This document shows, one piece after another, positions 1 to 11,085 of a stretch of 64,000 nucleotides of DNA (position 1 is its first letter; the number at the start of each line of letters is the position of its first letter). A program made the position numbers and the translations under genes. The notes beneath the pieces are model-generated. The model was not told the DNA's origin, searched no databases, and saw only the letters and a program-made list of their open reading frames with translations. This stretch comes from Symsagittifera roscoffensis. Taxonomy: Eukaryota > Xenacoelomorpha > Acoela > Convolutidae. The DNA lies in assembly GCF_963678635.1 (NCBI RefSeq), contig NC_087065.1:75527345-75591344 (forward strand), read 5' to 3'.

Positions 1-715
1 GAGCTGGCAAGAATCTTCTCAAGCTCTGCTCAGTGTCTATTTAAGTCTTCTCCGATGTCGGAAATGAATTGGAGCAATTAATTGAGTCGAAAACTTTATC
101 CGACCCACCGAGGTGGAAATAACTTTTGCCCTAGCTGGCTTATCCCAGCACATATCACGTAACACTCACTTAATACAGGTAATTGGGAGAGAAAGGAACG
201 GAAGCATAAGTCAACAACTGTCTTGTATTACTTCAAAACCCTCCAATTTACTCTTCATCCTTACGACTAATTCGTTAAAATTCATTTATATACTTAAAAT
301 CGCCTCTTGCAAAGAGGTAAATTAAGTGAACAAAATTGATAAAAATAGGGATTAAAAATGAGAGCAATATGATTGGCTTGTAGGCTGGCCAATCACAATT
401 GAGACAACATACGCAAAGGAACCAAAGGAAGGGATTCTTCCTTTACCCATCCTGAGAAACGGAACCTAACTTGACTCTCTCAAAAAATTAGTAGTGGTAA
501 TACTACTAAAAAATTTCAAATATTAAATAAATATTTGAAAAAATTAATATTCAATTTCAGTTGAAAACAAAAAAAACGATCCTGCGGTTGAAAAACACAT
601 TCTGGAATCGATTTTGAGATATTTTTGAGAAGTGTTAAAATATCCGCTTCACTTCAATTTGAAAATCAGCTTCCTGAAATCTTTCGAACTAGATAGAGGT
701 AAGTAAACAAATTTT
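1..715. other. AT-rich non-coding stretch
   Basis: No supported coding region. A GTAAGT splice-donor-like sequence occurs near 699, but no convincing exon precedes it. Upstream exons of the PEA3-type gene at 4.5-7.4 kb could lie here or beyond the window, but I cannot place any. Confidence 0.4.
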
Positions 716-925
716 GTGGGGTTCTCTTCGTTTTGCATCTCCAGTTCCTTCCTCGGCTCCAGTCCCATCCTTCCCCGACATCCGCGGGAGTGTCCCGGTA
801 AGCACAGCCGAAGGGTTGAGGTGGATCCGCTCCTAGGAAGGGGTCAAATTCTGCAGCGCCGGATCCTCGGCAGGAACCCCGTGCATGTAGTTGTTTCCTG
901 CTTCCCGGAAAACAAATTCCTGTGC
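716..925 (+). other. GC-rich island with a possible short exon
   Basis: This stretch is clearly richer in G and C than the surrounding sequence. Within it a CTCCAG acceptor-like site near 743 and a GTAAGC donor-like site near 797 bracket about 54 nt, which in one frame is rich in proline and serine. It could be an upstream exon of the PEA3-type gene, a promoter-associated island or a repeat fragment. No family match is visible and the call is weak. Confidence 0.2.
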
Positions 926-3900
926 AAATTCCGAGAACTAAACATACTCATTGCAAGGCAATTGTTTTTGAATAACATTCAATTCACTTTTTGTCACACA
1001 ACTTAAAAATAACAATTTTCAAATTATTGTTTCATAATTATGTTTCTGATTTATTTGTTTTCAAAAAAATTGAAATAACGATCAACTTGTCTGTGAATTG
1101 TGTAATTCTTAACAATGGAGCACAAAGTCGAAAATGTAAGTAATGTATAAAAAAGAATTAAGTTATCGTAGTATAACCCTTATCGTAGCTCTAAAACAGT
1201 TTTAAAACTAAATTTTGGTTTCTTGCAATAATTCTGAATACTTCAAAAAATTCCATAGAGTTTCAAGTGAGCAAATTTTTAATCTGCCAGTTTGTTTGTT
1301 CCATTCGGAAAAACTAAATTAAAAAAAAACGTCAGCGAAAAGTTGAAAAATTGAATTCATAACCCGCAACTTAGTGATAAAGTTTATTTACTTTCAAACA
1401 TTTCCGTAATGAATGTCTTAAAGGAGATGATTGGGCACTTTATGATTTGTTTTTATTATCTTCATCTTTTTTGGACACCCCCTTCTTCAGGAATTTGACC
1501 CCCTGACTAACCCAAAGGATCCCCACTTTGTTCTACCTTGATATATTCATTTTTGACCCTAAAATTTTTCTACAAAAATGAATGTTTTCAGGCGTTCAGC
1601 GGCCGCTTCAGGAATTTCATGTTTTATTTTTCATTTTCATGTTTGTACATTCCATTCTACAAAGAAAGACTTATACAAAAATTGATGTTTCGTTTTATTT
1701 ATTCCACGATTGCAAAATGGTTTTACTTTGATAGCAATATAGATATTTTTATGGAACAGGGCTAGCCGGTGGCTGTACAAAAGGCACAGACCGTTCCGAC
1801 CAACTTGATTCAAAGACCAACATGAGTCTCTAGAATAATAGATAAAATTTCATTTTGAAAACAGTTCTTTTTTCTTAAGTTTCTTGTCGATTTCTTTTTT
1901 AAAAATTTTTGAAAAAACATACCCAAAAAGCGTTTTTAGGCACATTTTGGAACATTTTGACCAATAAATCGGGTTTTTTTCTGCGCGCGCTCCCCCTCAA
2001 AATTAGTATGATTAGGCGCCAAAAGCGCCTTTAGAAACATTTTAGGGGGGTGGGCATTCAGCCATTAATGGATATCTTAAAATAGTATTAAGGGGGACCC
2101 TTTGGGTCGGCATCGAATCTCTGAAGAAGAAAAGGGGGGTGCGCCTAAATCCGCTGGTGTTTGCTGTAAATTTAAAGTTTAGTGTCATGAAAAAAATGAG
2201 TTGTCAGTGCCAAAAAAATTCACTATCATCAAACTCAGACAAACTTTCTCGAAATGAATATAAGTTTTTGACTTTGAGTCCAAATCACGACTGAAAGTTC
2301 TCTGAGTAAAATTGTACTTGTCCCCATACAAGCTTTGCTTGAGGCAGTCTAAGCCGCTAACTAAACAGCTTGCTCGCCATTTGGAACATAATTGAAACTT
2401 TCGTTTATTAATTATTAATTACAAGGACTTAATTTTCTAAAAAGCATGAAACTAAACCAGACCAACTTTAATCACTATATTTTTGTAAAAAAAAAACAAA
2501 ATCGAGTTAAGCAGCTTTTTAAAGTTATCAAAATTTAGTACTTTTATGCGAAAATGAATTCTTTTTTGAGTAATTGGGTGTTCAGTTTGTATTACGAGTG
2601 ATTGAGAAAATGATACCACATTTGATCTAAGTTGAATATTCTCCAGATATCACCCTAATTTAAGAAAATTAAAACAAAATGTCAATTACCCTTCCACAGT
2701 TCAGAGGTCGGAATAGTGAGCTTTTTTGAGTATACAGGTTTTAAAACTTCGTGAATTGCACAGTTTTTACTGTGCAATAAAACAAAATGTTTGATTTAAT
2801 GTCAAAGTACATTTTCCGAGTCAAAAACAGATGACTGTTCATATTTTCAAAAACAATGTCGCCAATTTATTTGCTTAAAAAGTTTTTTTTTGAGCCTTTA
2901 AGAAACGAGTATCAGCTTTTGGTAAGTGAAAAAAGCCTTTCTCGGAGTTCAGTTCTAATACTTTTTGTTCAAAAAAAAACTTATTTTTATCTTCTTTCTA
3001 ACGGTTCTTACGCATGTAATTGTTAAAACCCTCAAGAAAAAAGTTCGAAATTTAAAGATACTGATTTTTTGTCGGTTCATGCTATTTTAATCCTTCTGAA
3101 CAGAAATTTTTTTCTCCCTCAATTGAAGCCGGATAATTAGAACCGGAACATCAATTATCTACTTTTGGGCACGGCCACCTTTTGGATGCTATCGACCAAA
3201 TAAAGCGCGTTTTGTCGGTTGATCGACCCAACATACATTTTCTAAAATAAAATAAATAGGACTCTTGAAAGTAACGAGAAAAACGCAACTGGAAATAGGT
3301 AAATTTTGGGACATATTTACAAATTTATAAAACACAAAGAAAGATACGCTAGCCTACAAAAAGATAATTGACCCCCCACCCCCTACACATACACACACAA
3401 AAAGAAACAAAGCCTTAGCCCGAGTTCAGGCACAGATTGCGAATTTTTTTATACAGTTTTCTGAAATTTTGGTGGTGTTTGCGTTGAAAAACTCATTCAA
3501 GCAATCATCAACCCTTACAAATGTGTTAACTTTTGCAATCAACCCCTTGCAAAAATTTGAAGATTCCCACCCTTTCAATTAGCTTCGTTTAAATCATAGT
3601 ATTTAAATTCACCCTTGTTAAAATTAAAAACAAAATTTATCCAAAGTGAAAAAAAGTGTGTTCATTTCACGGGGTATTGGGCTTCTATTTTACTGATAAA
3701 AGTTATTGAAAGTTCTTATCGGTTGGGAAAATAACCCTTGCTATTCATAACTGAATATTTTAATTCTTTTTCTTTCTGACTCGAACCAAATCAAAATAGC
3801 CCTGAAGGCTTGTTGCTCCTTTACAGCCTGTCATTTAAGACTGAACGCTAAATGAACATCAAGATACCAACACATGTCAAAAAAGGGGTTTGGAAATTAA

Positions 3901-4475
3901 TTTTTTAGCCAAAATTGTTCATTTTATGACTATTTTGACTTAATAGATTGCTTCAATAGGAGTATATATTTACCCAAAAGAGTATTAAATGACCATCCAA
4001 AGAATTGAAATGGTTTTCAATGGGTTTTCGAAATCGAGTGCTATTAAGTTGCATCTGGGTCAAATTACCACAAGCCAATCAGATTTCAATCGTTTTTAGT
4101 CAACTTTCTTTGATTGACAGTTTATATTCAGACTTGCAGAAATCGGGCTCTTTTTCCTCTCCCCCATCCAACTGCAAGTTTTCACATTTTTCTGTTCGCG
4201 TCTTCCGATTGCGGACTAATTAGACTATGACAAACATATTTGGTGTTCATATCTAACCTTGTCAAACCCCTCATACACCATAGAATTCATGCTTATATGA
4301 CGTGGGGGGAAAACAAAAAGAGCCAGAAAACGAGATGTAATTAGGCTTAAATCGAGCAAAAATTGTAACAAAAATTTATTGAAAAAAAGGAGTTTTTGTT
4401 AGGTTGTTAGGAAGATTTTACATATTATAATTCTTTAGCAATAAATTTAACAAATTTTAGATTTTTTGATTTTAG
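926..4475. other. Long AT-rich intron or intergenic stretch
   Basis: Homopolymer A/T runs dominate. A short CA-rich tract is present near 3385-3402. The only structure I can name is the dispersed repeat at 1915-2160, described separately. If the PEA3-type gene starts further upstream, this would be intron sequence. Confidence 0.4.
1915..2160 (+). repeat. Dispersed repeat, copy 1 (partner at 58265-58465)
   Basis: The order of motifs matches the sequence at 58265-58465: a GCGTTTTTAGGCAC block, a GCGCGCTCCCCCTC-like block and then GGGGGACCCTTTGGGTCGGC followed by a TCGAATC segment. The copies are diverged and differ by insertions. Shorter related pieces (GGG-CCCTTTGG) occur inside the array units near 38010 and 42975. 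Family unknown. Confidence 0.6.
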
Positions 4476-5039
4476 AGAAAACTATTCTTTCGGTGGTCCG
4501 ATCCGATTCAACCAAACGAGACCGAAAAAATCTGCTTCTCCGAAAAAATACACCGAAAAAGAACAAAAACTTCACAATGCAGAACTCAGAAGATCAAAAC
4601 ACGATTCAAAGACCGATAACTGGCGACTACCAGTCGCAGATGACATTTGAAAAACTAACTCGTCAAAAGACACTGTCTCAAAAAGTGGGAGAAAATGAAA
4701 CTGTCGCACATAACGAGCGTTTGTATTCGATAAACGAGTTAAACTCAGCTCAGCTGAGAAGAGAAATAAACGCTGATTTCCTGGAAAAGTCGGTGAAAAC
4801 AAGCTCAAATCACGTTTGCAGCCAACTTTGGGAGTACCAACCCACTGTACCCGGATCGAGTCCCGGTGACTCCAAGTTTCTATCGTCAATTATGCCTGCA
4901 CATGTGCAATATTTGCCGGTTGCAGCTTTGATGCAACAAGAATTGCAGGCGAGGGAAGGCGAAATGAATTCTTCGAGAATTTCACTTGACGATGGGAGCA
5001 CTAATTTAACAAGCTCTGGCGACCAATTTAACCACTTAC
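4476..5039 (+). CDS. Upstream exon of the ETV1/4/5-type ETS factor gene (probable)
   Basis: An open exon of about 187 codons lies between a TTTTAG acceptor (AG at 4474-4475) and a GTTAGT donor at 5040. The exon leaves one base of a codon, and the next exon at 6086 begins with two bases, so the splice is phase-consistent and restores an Arg codon. The protein is hydrophilic and Ser/Gln/Asn-rich, as expected for the disordered N-terminal region of a PEA3-group transcription factor, but I see no motif that proves homology. An ATG at 4577 could be an internal start. The alternative is that this exon belongs to a separate gene ending in the TAG at 5042-5044. Confidence 0.55.
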
Positions 5040-6085
5040 GTTAGTCCTTTTCCTCAATGTACAGCCCAACTTCCGGTTTTGATTGAACTCGTAGGACAAT
5101 TTGCCTGTGCCTTATCAATTTTCGATATATGAACGACCCTTTGTTGTAAAATTATGGACAATTATTGATAAATCTTTGTATTTTCAAAGTAATTAGCATT
5201 TATTTGGGAAGGAAAAATTGACTGCTCAAAAATTTTTCTAGTTTATAGACTGCAGACTTTTCATTCTGCTCTCCAAAAAAAAATTCTTTTTTTGGTCTAT
5301 ATTTTTTAAAAGCTGATGATGAAATTTTAAAAGAATAATTGACAATTTTGAGCCTCAATTTTAGCATCATGTGTTTATCGAATTGAAGAAGGTAGCTCTG
5401 AATTTTAAGCCCAAGTTCAACTCTCTTAGGACTCGATATCTTACGGATAATTGAAATAATACTCGTATTATTGTAATTAAATTTCTAACCGTCGGGAAAA
5501 TATTTGCCCAGCAACTGCTAATAGAATCAAAAAGCACTTTGATATTCTTAAATTGGATTTGGATGGAAATATCAAGCCAAATGTTAATTGTCACTCTACA
5601 CCTGAGATGTGAAAATAACAAAAATAATTTTTTTTATTCAACCATAAATTAAGTGATGTTTTCACTCAAATTACGAAAAGGATATCATCTCTTTCCGCTA
5701 CTTTTTGCAGTATTTGAACAATAAATACTCGTTCGGAATGGAAATATTAAAATCTCATCAGTATTGAAAATAAAGTTGTCAAAAAACTTGGTCGACAAAA
5801 TTAATTGAAAGGTCCAACAATTTGGAAGTTTTTAAAAGCAATAAAAATCTTTTCTAAATAAAATTAACATAAAAAAGTTGAACTATAATAAAAAAAGGTT
5901 CGCTACGTTCAAAATTTTTTTTTATTTTACCTAAGTCTTTATTTTTACAAAGTTCTGATAATATTCGCAACCATATCGGGAGCTAAATTTGTTGAAACAT
6001 TGCTTTCAAAATGTTTTGCGTGCGATGCTTCACGGGAATGTTTGAACTCTCTAGAAAGAAAATTTATAATTCACCATTGTTTCAG
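5040..6085 (+). other. Intron of the ETV-type gene
   Basis: Bounded by GTTAGT at 5040 and TTTCAG at 6081-6085. AT-rich with homopolymer tracts; no gene, RNA or recognisable repeat seen inside it. Confidence 0.55.
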
Positions 6086-6435
6086 GAGAACAGTTTCATC
6101 ATTCACCTGTTCTCGAACACAACAAGAAACAGTTCTCACCCGATTCGAGCTTGGTGAGCTCGCACCCCCACAACAACAACAAATGCGCCACTAGCACCCC
6201 TTCGCCCAATTTGAAATCATCTCTTTTGCCCCCCTCAACCACTCTGGCACCCCTGTCCTCCGCCCCTCCCCCGGTTGCCCCGCCTCCCCAGCGAGAGCAC
6301 CCGACTCTCTACCAGCGGAGGGGCAGTCTGCAGCTCTGGCAGTTCCTCGTCGCTCTTCTGGAGGACCCGGTGAACGCGACGTGCATCGCGTGGACTGGTC
6401 GTGGATTGGAGTTCAAGTTGACCGAACCAGAAGAA
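6086..6435 (+). CDS. ETV1/4/5: ETV1/4/5 (PEA3-group) exon with first half of ETS domain
   Basis: This exon encodes a Ser/Pro/Asn/His-rich linker and then the start of an ETS DNA-binding domain. The motif [14 protein letters not shown] at exon residues 81-94 is the conserved first helix, followed by [15 protein letters not shown] and EPEE. ETS proteins bind GGA(A/T)-core sites in the nucleus; PEA3-group members are usual transcriptional targets and effectors of FGF/Ras/MAPK signalling. The exon ends at GAA in phase 0 before a GTAACT donor (6436). The position of this intron, just before the Val-Ala-Arg of the domain, agrees with the known exon structure of vertebrate ETV1/4/5 genes. The Pro-rich stretch is strongly biased, with many CCCC runs. 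Confidence 0.9.
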
Positions 6436-6831
6436 GTAACTTTAAGCTAATGATTAGTGGGGAAAAAATTTAAATAAAAAAAACTGCTTCTTAAATATCG
6501 AGAAAAATATTGTCGCAATCAAGCGCGTATCTGTAATTTTTTGGGGATTTGGGATTCGACCAAACTGATTTCCCGATCTCTCTCAAAGCTCTATAAAAAC
6601 CCTGTTATGCCAAAGCCTTTGAAAAAAAACAGGCCACAAAACGCCGTTTTTGTCAATTTGTTGCTAGGGTCTGACCAAAAAAGAAAACTTAGCAAAAAAT
6701 TTTTATTAATGCGTTAAAATCTTCAAAAACAATGAGCGCTTTTTTCTGCTTTTTTAAAATTTCAAAGTACCGAGTTTTGATGGGCTGATACAACTTTCTG
6801 CCATTCTTTTAAATTAAATTATTTATAATAG
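6436..6831 (+). other. Intron splitting the ETS domain
   Basis: 396-bp intron with GTAACT donor and ATAATAG acceptor, phase 0. AT-rich; nothing else seen. Confidence 0.85.
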
Positions 6832-7386
6832 GTGGCGCGTAGGTGGGGCATTCAGAAAAACAGGCCAGCTATGAACTATGACAAATTGAGTCGTTCTCTC
6901 CGATACTACTACGAGAAAGGAATCATGCAGAAAGTGGCTGGAGAAAGATACGTGTACAAATTTGTGTGCGATCCAGAGGCACTTTTCACCATGGCTTTCC
7001 CTGAGAATATCCGACCTCTCCTCAAAGCCGAAGTCAAGAACCCTCCCCCTCTGGCTTCAGCACCCACAGTCCTCGCACCTTGGCCGGGCGCCGGCTACTA
7101 CCAGAGTAAAGCGTTCTACCCCGGACATCCGGCTCCGACCGGGTACGTCTTAACCCATACCCCTCAGAGCCATATGTTTGCACCCCGACCCGGAGTAGCT
7201 CCTGGTCATTTGGATTTTTATGACCCCTTTGGGTACTCGGGAGCTCCGATGTTCGCCACGAAGAGTTCGACATCGCCGACAGCTGCGGCGTTTTTCGGAT
7301 CAGTTTCCAATCCCAATTTGATGCCGAATTCCGCGATTGTAACGACTCTAGCTAATAAAGACTCAGTTTCTAACTTTTTCTGCTAG
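6832..7386 (+). CDS. ETV1/4/5: ETV1/4/5 (PEA3-group) terminal exon, second half of ETS domain
   Basis: The exon continues the ETS domain with [20 protein letters not shown] and the recognition-helix arginines of [11 protein letters not shown], then [19 protein letters not shown]. The extension PEALF and the F-P-E-N-x-R-P-L-L-K stretch directly after the domain are hallmarks of the PEA3 subgroup (ETV1, ETV4, ETV5) rather than of ETS1 or ERG. The remaining about 110 residues are rich in Pro, Tyr, Gly and Ser and end at TAG 7384-7386. Joined exons give about 488 visible codons, close to the family's usual size, but the N-terminal activation domain cannot be confirmed. I cannot tell which vertebrate paralogue it corresponds to; one invertebrate gene usually represents all three. 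Confidence 0.93.
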   Translation: MARRWGIQKNRPAMNYDKLSRSLRYYYEKGIMQKVAGERYVYKFVCDPEALFTMAFPENIRPLLKAEVKNPPPLASAPTVLAPWPGAGYYQSKAFYPGHPAPTGYVLTHTPQSHMFAPRPGVAPGHLDFYDPFGYSGAPMFATKSSTSPTAAAFFGSVSNPNLMPNSAIVTTLANKDSVSNFFC

Positions 7387-7825
7387 ATGTCCTCTTGATT
7401 GAGAATAAGAATTTTCCCAATTAAAAACTACGAGACAGTTATCTTTTGCCGTTTAAATCATCGGCTTAGAGTGTACCCGAATCGGCTCAGAAAAAAAAAC
7501 ATTTTAAAGCAAACTTTATCAATTTCCTAACAAACTAATTTTGTAAATTATTTGCTAGAATGTATATATAAATGTATCTGAATTAAATTTTTTAGTTGTT
7601 TAACTATAATATTTACTTCAGGCTGGTCGTACCAATATTTGAAACAAATGAAATATGAATGAATATTTAGCACCAGCTAGATAGACTTTAAAAGGTCGCT
7701 AGACCTGTCTGGTCACGTCTCTCTAAGTTTTTTCTGTCTTTTCGTCCATAAATCTTCGCTGAAATCTCAGCTGCGTTTCCAGATTACAAAAACTTAATTT
7801 GTAAGTTTAATTAAATAACTCTTTT
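7387..7825. other. Intergenic stretch between convergent genes
   Basis: Holds the 3' UTR of the ETV-type gene and the 3' end of the EF-hand gene on the opposite strand. No canonical AATAAA was found here for the + strand gene; ATTAAA-like sequences occur near 7420 and 7582. Confidence 0.5.
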
Positions 7826-7831
7826 TTTATT
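7826..7831 (-). terminator. Poly(A) signal overlapping the stop codon of the EF-hand gene
   Basis: On the - strand the stop TGA is followed directly by ATAAAA, so AATAAA starts with the last base of the stop codon. This implies an extremely short 3' UTR. Confidence 0.5.
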
Positions 7832-8538
7832 CACTTCTTTTGTGACCTTCTGCGACTTGTTTCTTTTTTCGTGGGGGAAAGCAAATCCATGAGGTCTTTC
7901 AGAAACCCACAAAACTCCTCGAAGTTCAGCTCCGAGGCGTTTCCGTCAATTGTAGCCCATTTGTCGAAACAGTCTCTGAGTTGGTGCTTGTTTTGAAATG
8001 GTAGTTTTTCGACATTCCCCAGAAAGCTGTCCTAAATTTCGCAAAACATATTTGCTGAGGTGCAAAAATAGTCTTAATTAAAAGATAAAAAACTCCAAAA
8101 AAGTTTGAAGTTTTTTTGGAATGTTTTCAGTGAGCGTTTGGAATGAATTGCCTTTACAAACAACCCGATTTTTTCCGCGTTTGTTTAAAACTTCTGCTTT
8201 GAAACGAATTGTGTTTGCATGGACCACGTTTTAAGTTAAAAACTGTTAATCCAATAAAATTTAAGAAACTGTTAATTTAGTGAAACTTAAACAAAACAAA
8301 AAACAGTCAGCGATTGAAGTTTTTTTGCCCTGATCTAACAATTTGGCCTTGGAAAGTGAAGAGAGGGAGGTACCTGGATTTCTCTCCAGCTGATCTGGTT
8401 GTTCTGGTTGGCATCCAGTCCGTTGAAGATGTTGCGGGAGAAAAACTTGAAGCTTTCGGGACAACTTCGCACAAAATCTGCACTCTCAGCCAGTTCTTGG
8501 ACTTGTCTCTGGCCTTCCAAATCATCCGCGGATTGCAT
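7831..8538 (-). CDS. Two-exon EF-hand calcium-binding protein
   Basis: Exon 1 is 8538-8374 and exon 2 is 8031-7831, joined in phase 0 across a GTACCT donor and a TTTAG acceptor. They give a protein of 121 residues from the ATG at 8538. Residues 42-53 form a good EF-hand loop (DANQNNQISWRE) with Asp1, Asn3, Asn5, Ile8 and Glu12, so it should bind Ca2+. A second EF-like unit near residues 76-96 keeps the helix pattern and terminal Glu pair, but its loop lacks the first acidic residue and is probably not functional. The tail is short and basic (RRRSQKK). An in-frame upstream Met at 8568 is an alternative start. The family cannot be narrowed beyond EF-hand; an upstream exon may be missing. Confidence 0.7.
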
Positions 8539-8568
8539 TGTATAACAAAAAACGATTTCAAAAACCAA

Positions 8569-8862
8569 AATCTAGACGAATAAGACTAATGCTCTAGTAG
8601 TTGTTGTTCATTTATAAAATAGTTATGTACTAATGAATATATCTTGCTGCGTAATTTGAACACATTTGCGTCACTCGTGATATGTTTTAATCAAAAGTTC
8701 AGAAAAAAAAACTTTTATATTGTGTGTTGAGAAGATTATTGAGTACGTGATCATTTAATCGCTTGCATTATTTTCGACCAGACTTGGTGAAGATATTTGA
8801 AAAATTACATAGAGTCTTTTGCTTGATAATTGATTTGTGTCTATGGCATAGATTCGTAAAAA
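8569..8862. other. AT-rich intergenic stretch
   Basis: No coding region or repeat recognised. Confidence 0.4.
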
Positions 8863-9082
8863 TTAAGGGTTTGGCGCAAATTGCAACGCAGAGGTTCTAA
8901 AAAAGAGCACGGGTGAAGTGGTTACGTCTCCGAGTTCCATCGAAAGGTCGGATGTTCGAGGTCCACCATGATCAGTGCTCGTTGCTTGGTGGCGATACAA
9001 CATTACCCAGCCCAGAACAATAACCAAAAAAAATAGCAAGTAGATATTAATCAGGGGCACAATAGCGGTTCTCCGCGAAGAG
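8863..9082 (-). CDS. Possible terminal exon with one transmembrane segment
   Basis: On the - strand an open frame runs from a possible acceptor (TTATTCAG, exon from 9082) to TAA at 8863-8865, about 72 codons. It starts with a Ser/Arg-rich stretch, followed by a strongly hydrophobic segment of about 18 residues (INIYLLFFLVIVLGWVML), a positively charged flank (YRH) and a polar tail. That order fits the C-terminal membrane anchor and cytoplasmic tail of a type I membrane protein. No in-frame ATG precedes the hydrophobic segment, so it would need an upstream exon. No family recognised, and a chance ORF is possible. Confidence 0.3.
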
Positions 9083-9093
9083 CTGAATAACTA

Positions 9094-10924
9094 GTATGTT
9101 GGTCTTTTTCCTAGTGGATAAATCGTTCTCAACTAACTACCTTCAAAACAAAAGGTTCAAAACTACCTTCGTCATGTTTTAACTTCTAAGTTTCATTTTT
9201 TACCAGTTTTGAAAATATAAAACAATTGCGGTAGATTATCTGCTGTGCCCCTGCTGAGTTATAGCTATCTTTTGGACTAAATCTACCGTTAATTATAATA
9301 CTTTGCGTTTTGTTCAATGCATATTAAAATTTTGCGTTTAATTCAAAGTCACATTGCTTCTTAGTAACAGTTAAATGTATTTTTTTTGAAAATATACTTC
9401 TGAAAAATTACATAGGTACCACTTAAGAACTGCCTGCAATTTTTTTAAAATTATTTTTCTGGGCTGGGTAATAATGGTTCACCTTAAGAACCAAGCACGG
9501 ATTATGGTGGGTATGAACATCCGACCTTTTGATGGAAGGCTGTGACGTCACCTCTCCAACACCGCTCCTCTTAAAATCTTCTGCGTTTAGACTTAATTAT
9601 TTACTTGAGAAAAAAGAGTTGATTCTGGTCTAATTGAAATGAAGATTTGGCTGAAATTTATATTCCGACCATTTGAAAATGGCTAGGAAATTTCTTCCGG
9701 TTGTGTTTTAGTTTTTGTTTGTTTTCCAGGAAAAATTGTTTCCTGTTTCCACAAATAGTCTCTGGAATTGATCGGGTGATATACCATAGTAAAGACTTTT
9801 CAGTCGTGATTTTAGCGACTTCAAAAAATGATTTAAAAAATTGTCTCAAAATTGAGAACAAAAATTGTATAATTTTTCTAGGTTTTTTTGTCTAATTTCG
9901 AGCAAAAAAAGCAAGCGAGAAACGTCGTTTGTTTTTCAACAAAGAAAAGTTATCACAAACTATAATCGGATTGGTAAGAGTGATCTATCATTTTACAATT
10001 TTTCAACCCCGATATGAACGATTTTAAAAGTTTCCAAAAAAACTGTCCTATTGTCGATTAAAAAAATGTTTAAAAATTTTTAGTTTTACTTTGATTTTGT
10101 GAAACACGAATTTTATAGAAAAATAGGCCAGGAAAATGTTTAAGCGCAATCCTGGGAAAAAATTTAACAAATAAAAAAACATCTGCAAAAATTTTTTTTT
10201 CTAAGGTTCTGAAAATGTTCCTGAAGTTTTGAGTAATTGCTTTTTGTGTTTTTTTGCTATGATGCGGTCAGAACTTCCTCTACTATTTGCACAGAAAACA
10301 GTTTTTTTTGTTTTCATCAAGGATTTGTTAAGCTCGAAAATCAGAAGTTTGCACAGCAAACGTTTGAATGCGAACTTTTACTGCTCAGAAATCGTTTTAT
10401 GGTCTTTTAAAAGTGATTTTGTTTACGTTGCGGTTTAAACGTACTACTATAATTGCAAAAAAAAGATGAAAAATAATAAATTGCAAGAAAAAACTCAAAG
10501 AAAAACCAACACTATAAGACCTTCAAAAAACGCACATAAATTCAATTTAGATTCGGTGCGCTAAACCTTCTTACTTATCTTTTTAGGCTGAGACTACTAT
10601 GATAACAAGCGAATTCGCTGAATAATTCTGGCAAAACAGTGTGACGCAACACGGAGCAATTTTTGTCTGAGTCAGGATAGTGTCTTGCGAAGCAAGTTGT
10701 GCGAAAAAAAGTTTAAGCACGCAAATTTAACATTTGTTTTGAAAAACAGTTACTTGGACATACTGAAAAGTTTTTAGACATTTCAGGCCCTTTCGAATGC
10801 ATTTTTAATGCGAGACGGACAAACCTTTGGATACTCTACCTTGAGTAACCAAGGTTTTTGTCACTTGTGTTTGGTTACGAACACAACCTAAAAATTTTGA
10901 GAAATTACAATGTAGAAAAATCAA
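9094..10924. other. AT-rich intergenic stretch
   Basis: No supported gene. ORFs here are short, AT-driven and have no recognisable motifs. A small poly(T)/poly(A) bias is seen throughout. Confidence 0.4.
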
Positions 10925-11085
10925 TAGTTTTGGTTTATGGAAAAGTGCTAGTCATACAATTTCCATATGTGAAAAATTACTAATCATAGACCTTTCATGC
11001 AGTTTTCTGTATTTATGGAAAAGTATGAAAAGTGTATGATTAGCATTTTCCATAAATAAAAATTGTATGACTAGTATTTTTCGTC
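10925..11085. repeat. Imperfect inverted-repeat element
   Basis: The left arm contains GAAAAGTGCTAGTCATACAA and the right arm ends TTGTATGACTAGTATTTTTC, its near complement. A second inverted pair (TATGGAAAAG and TTTTCCATA) lies inside. This is the layout of a small MITE-like or foldback repeat; no target duplication was identified. Confidence 0.5.
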
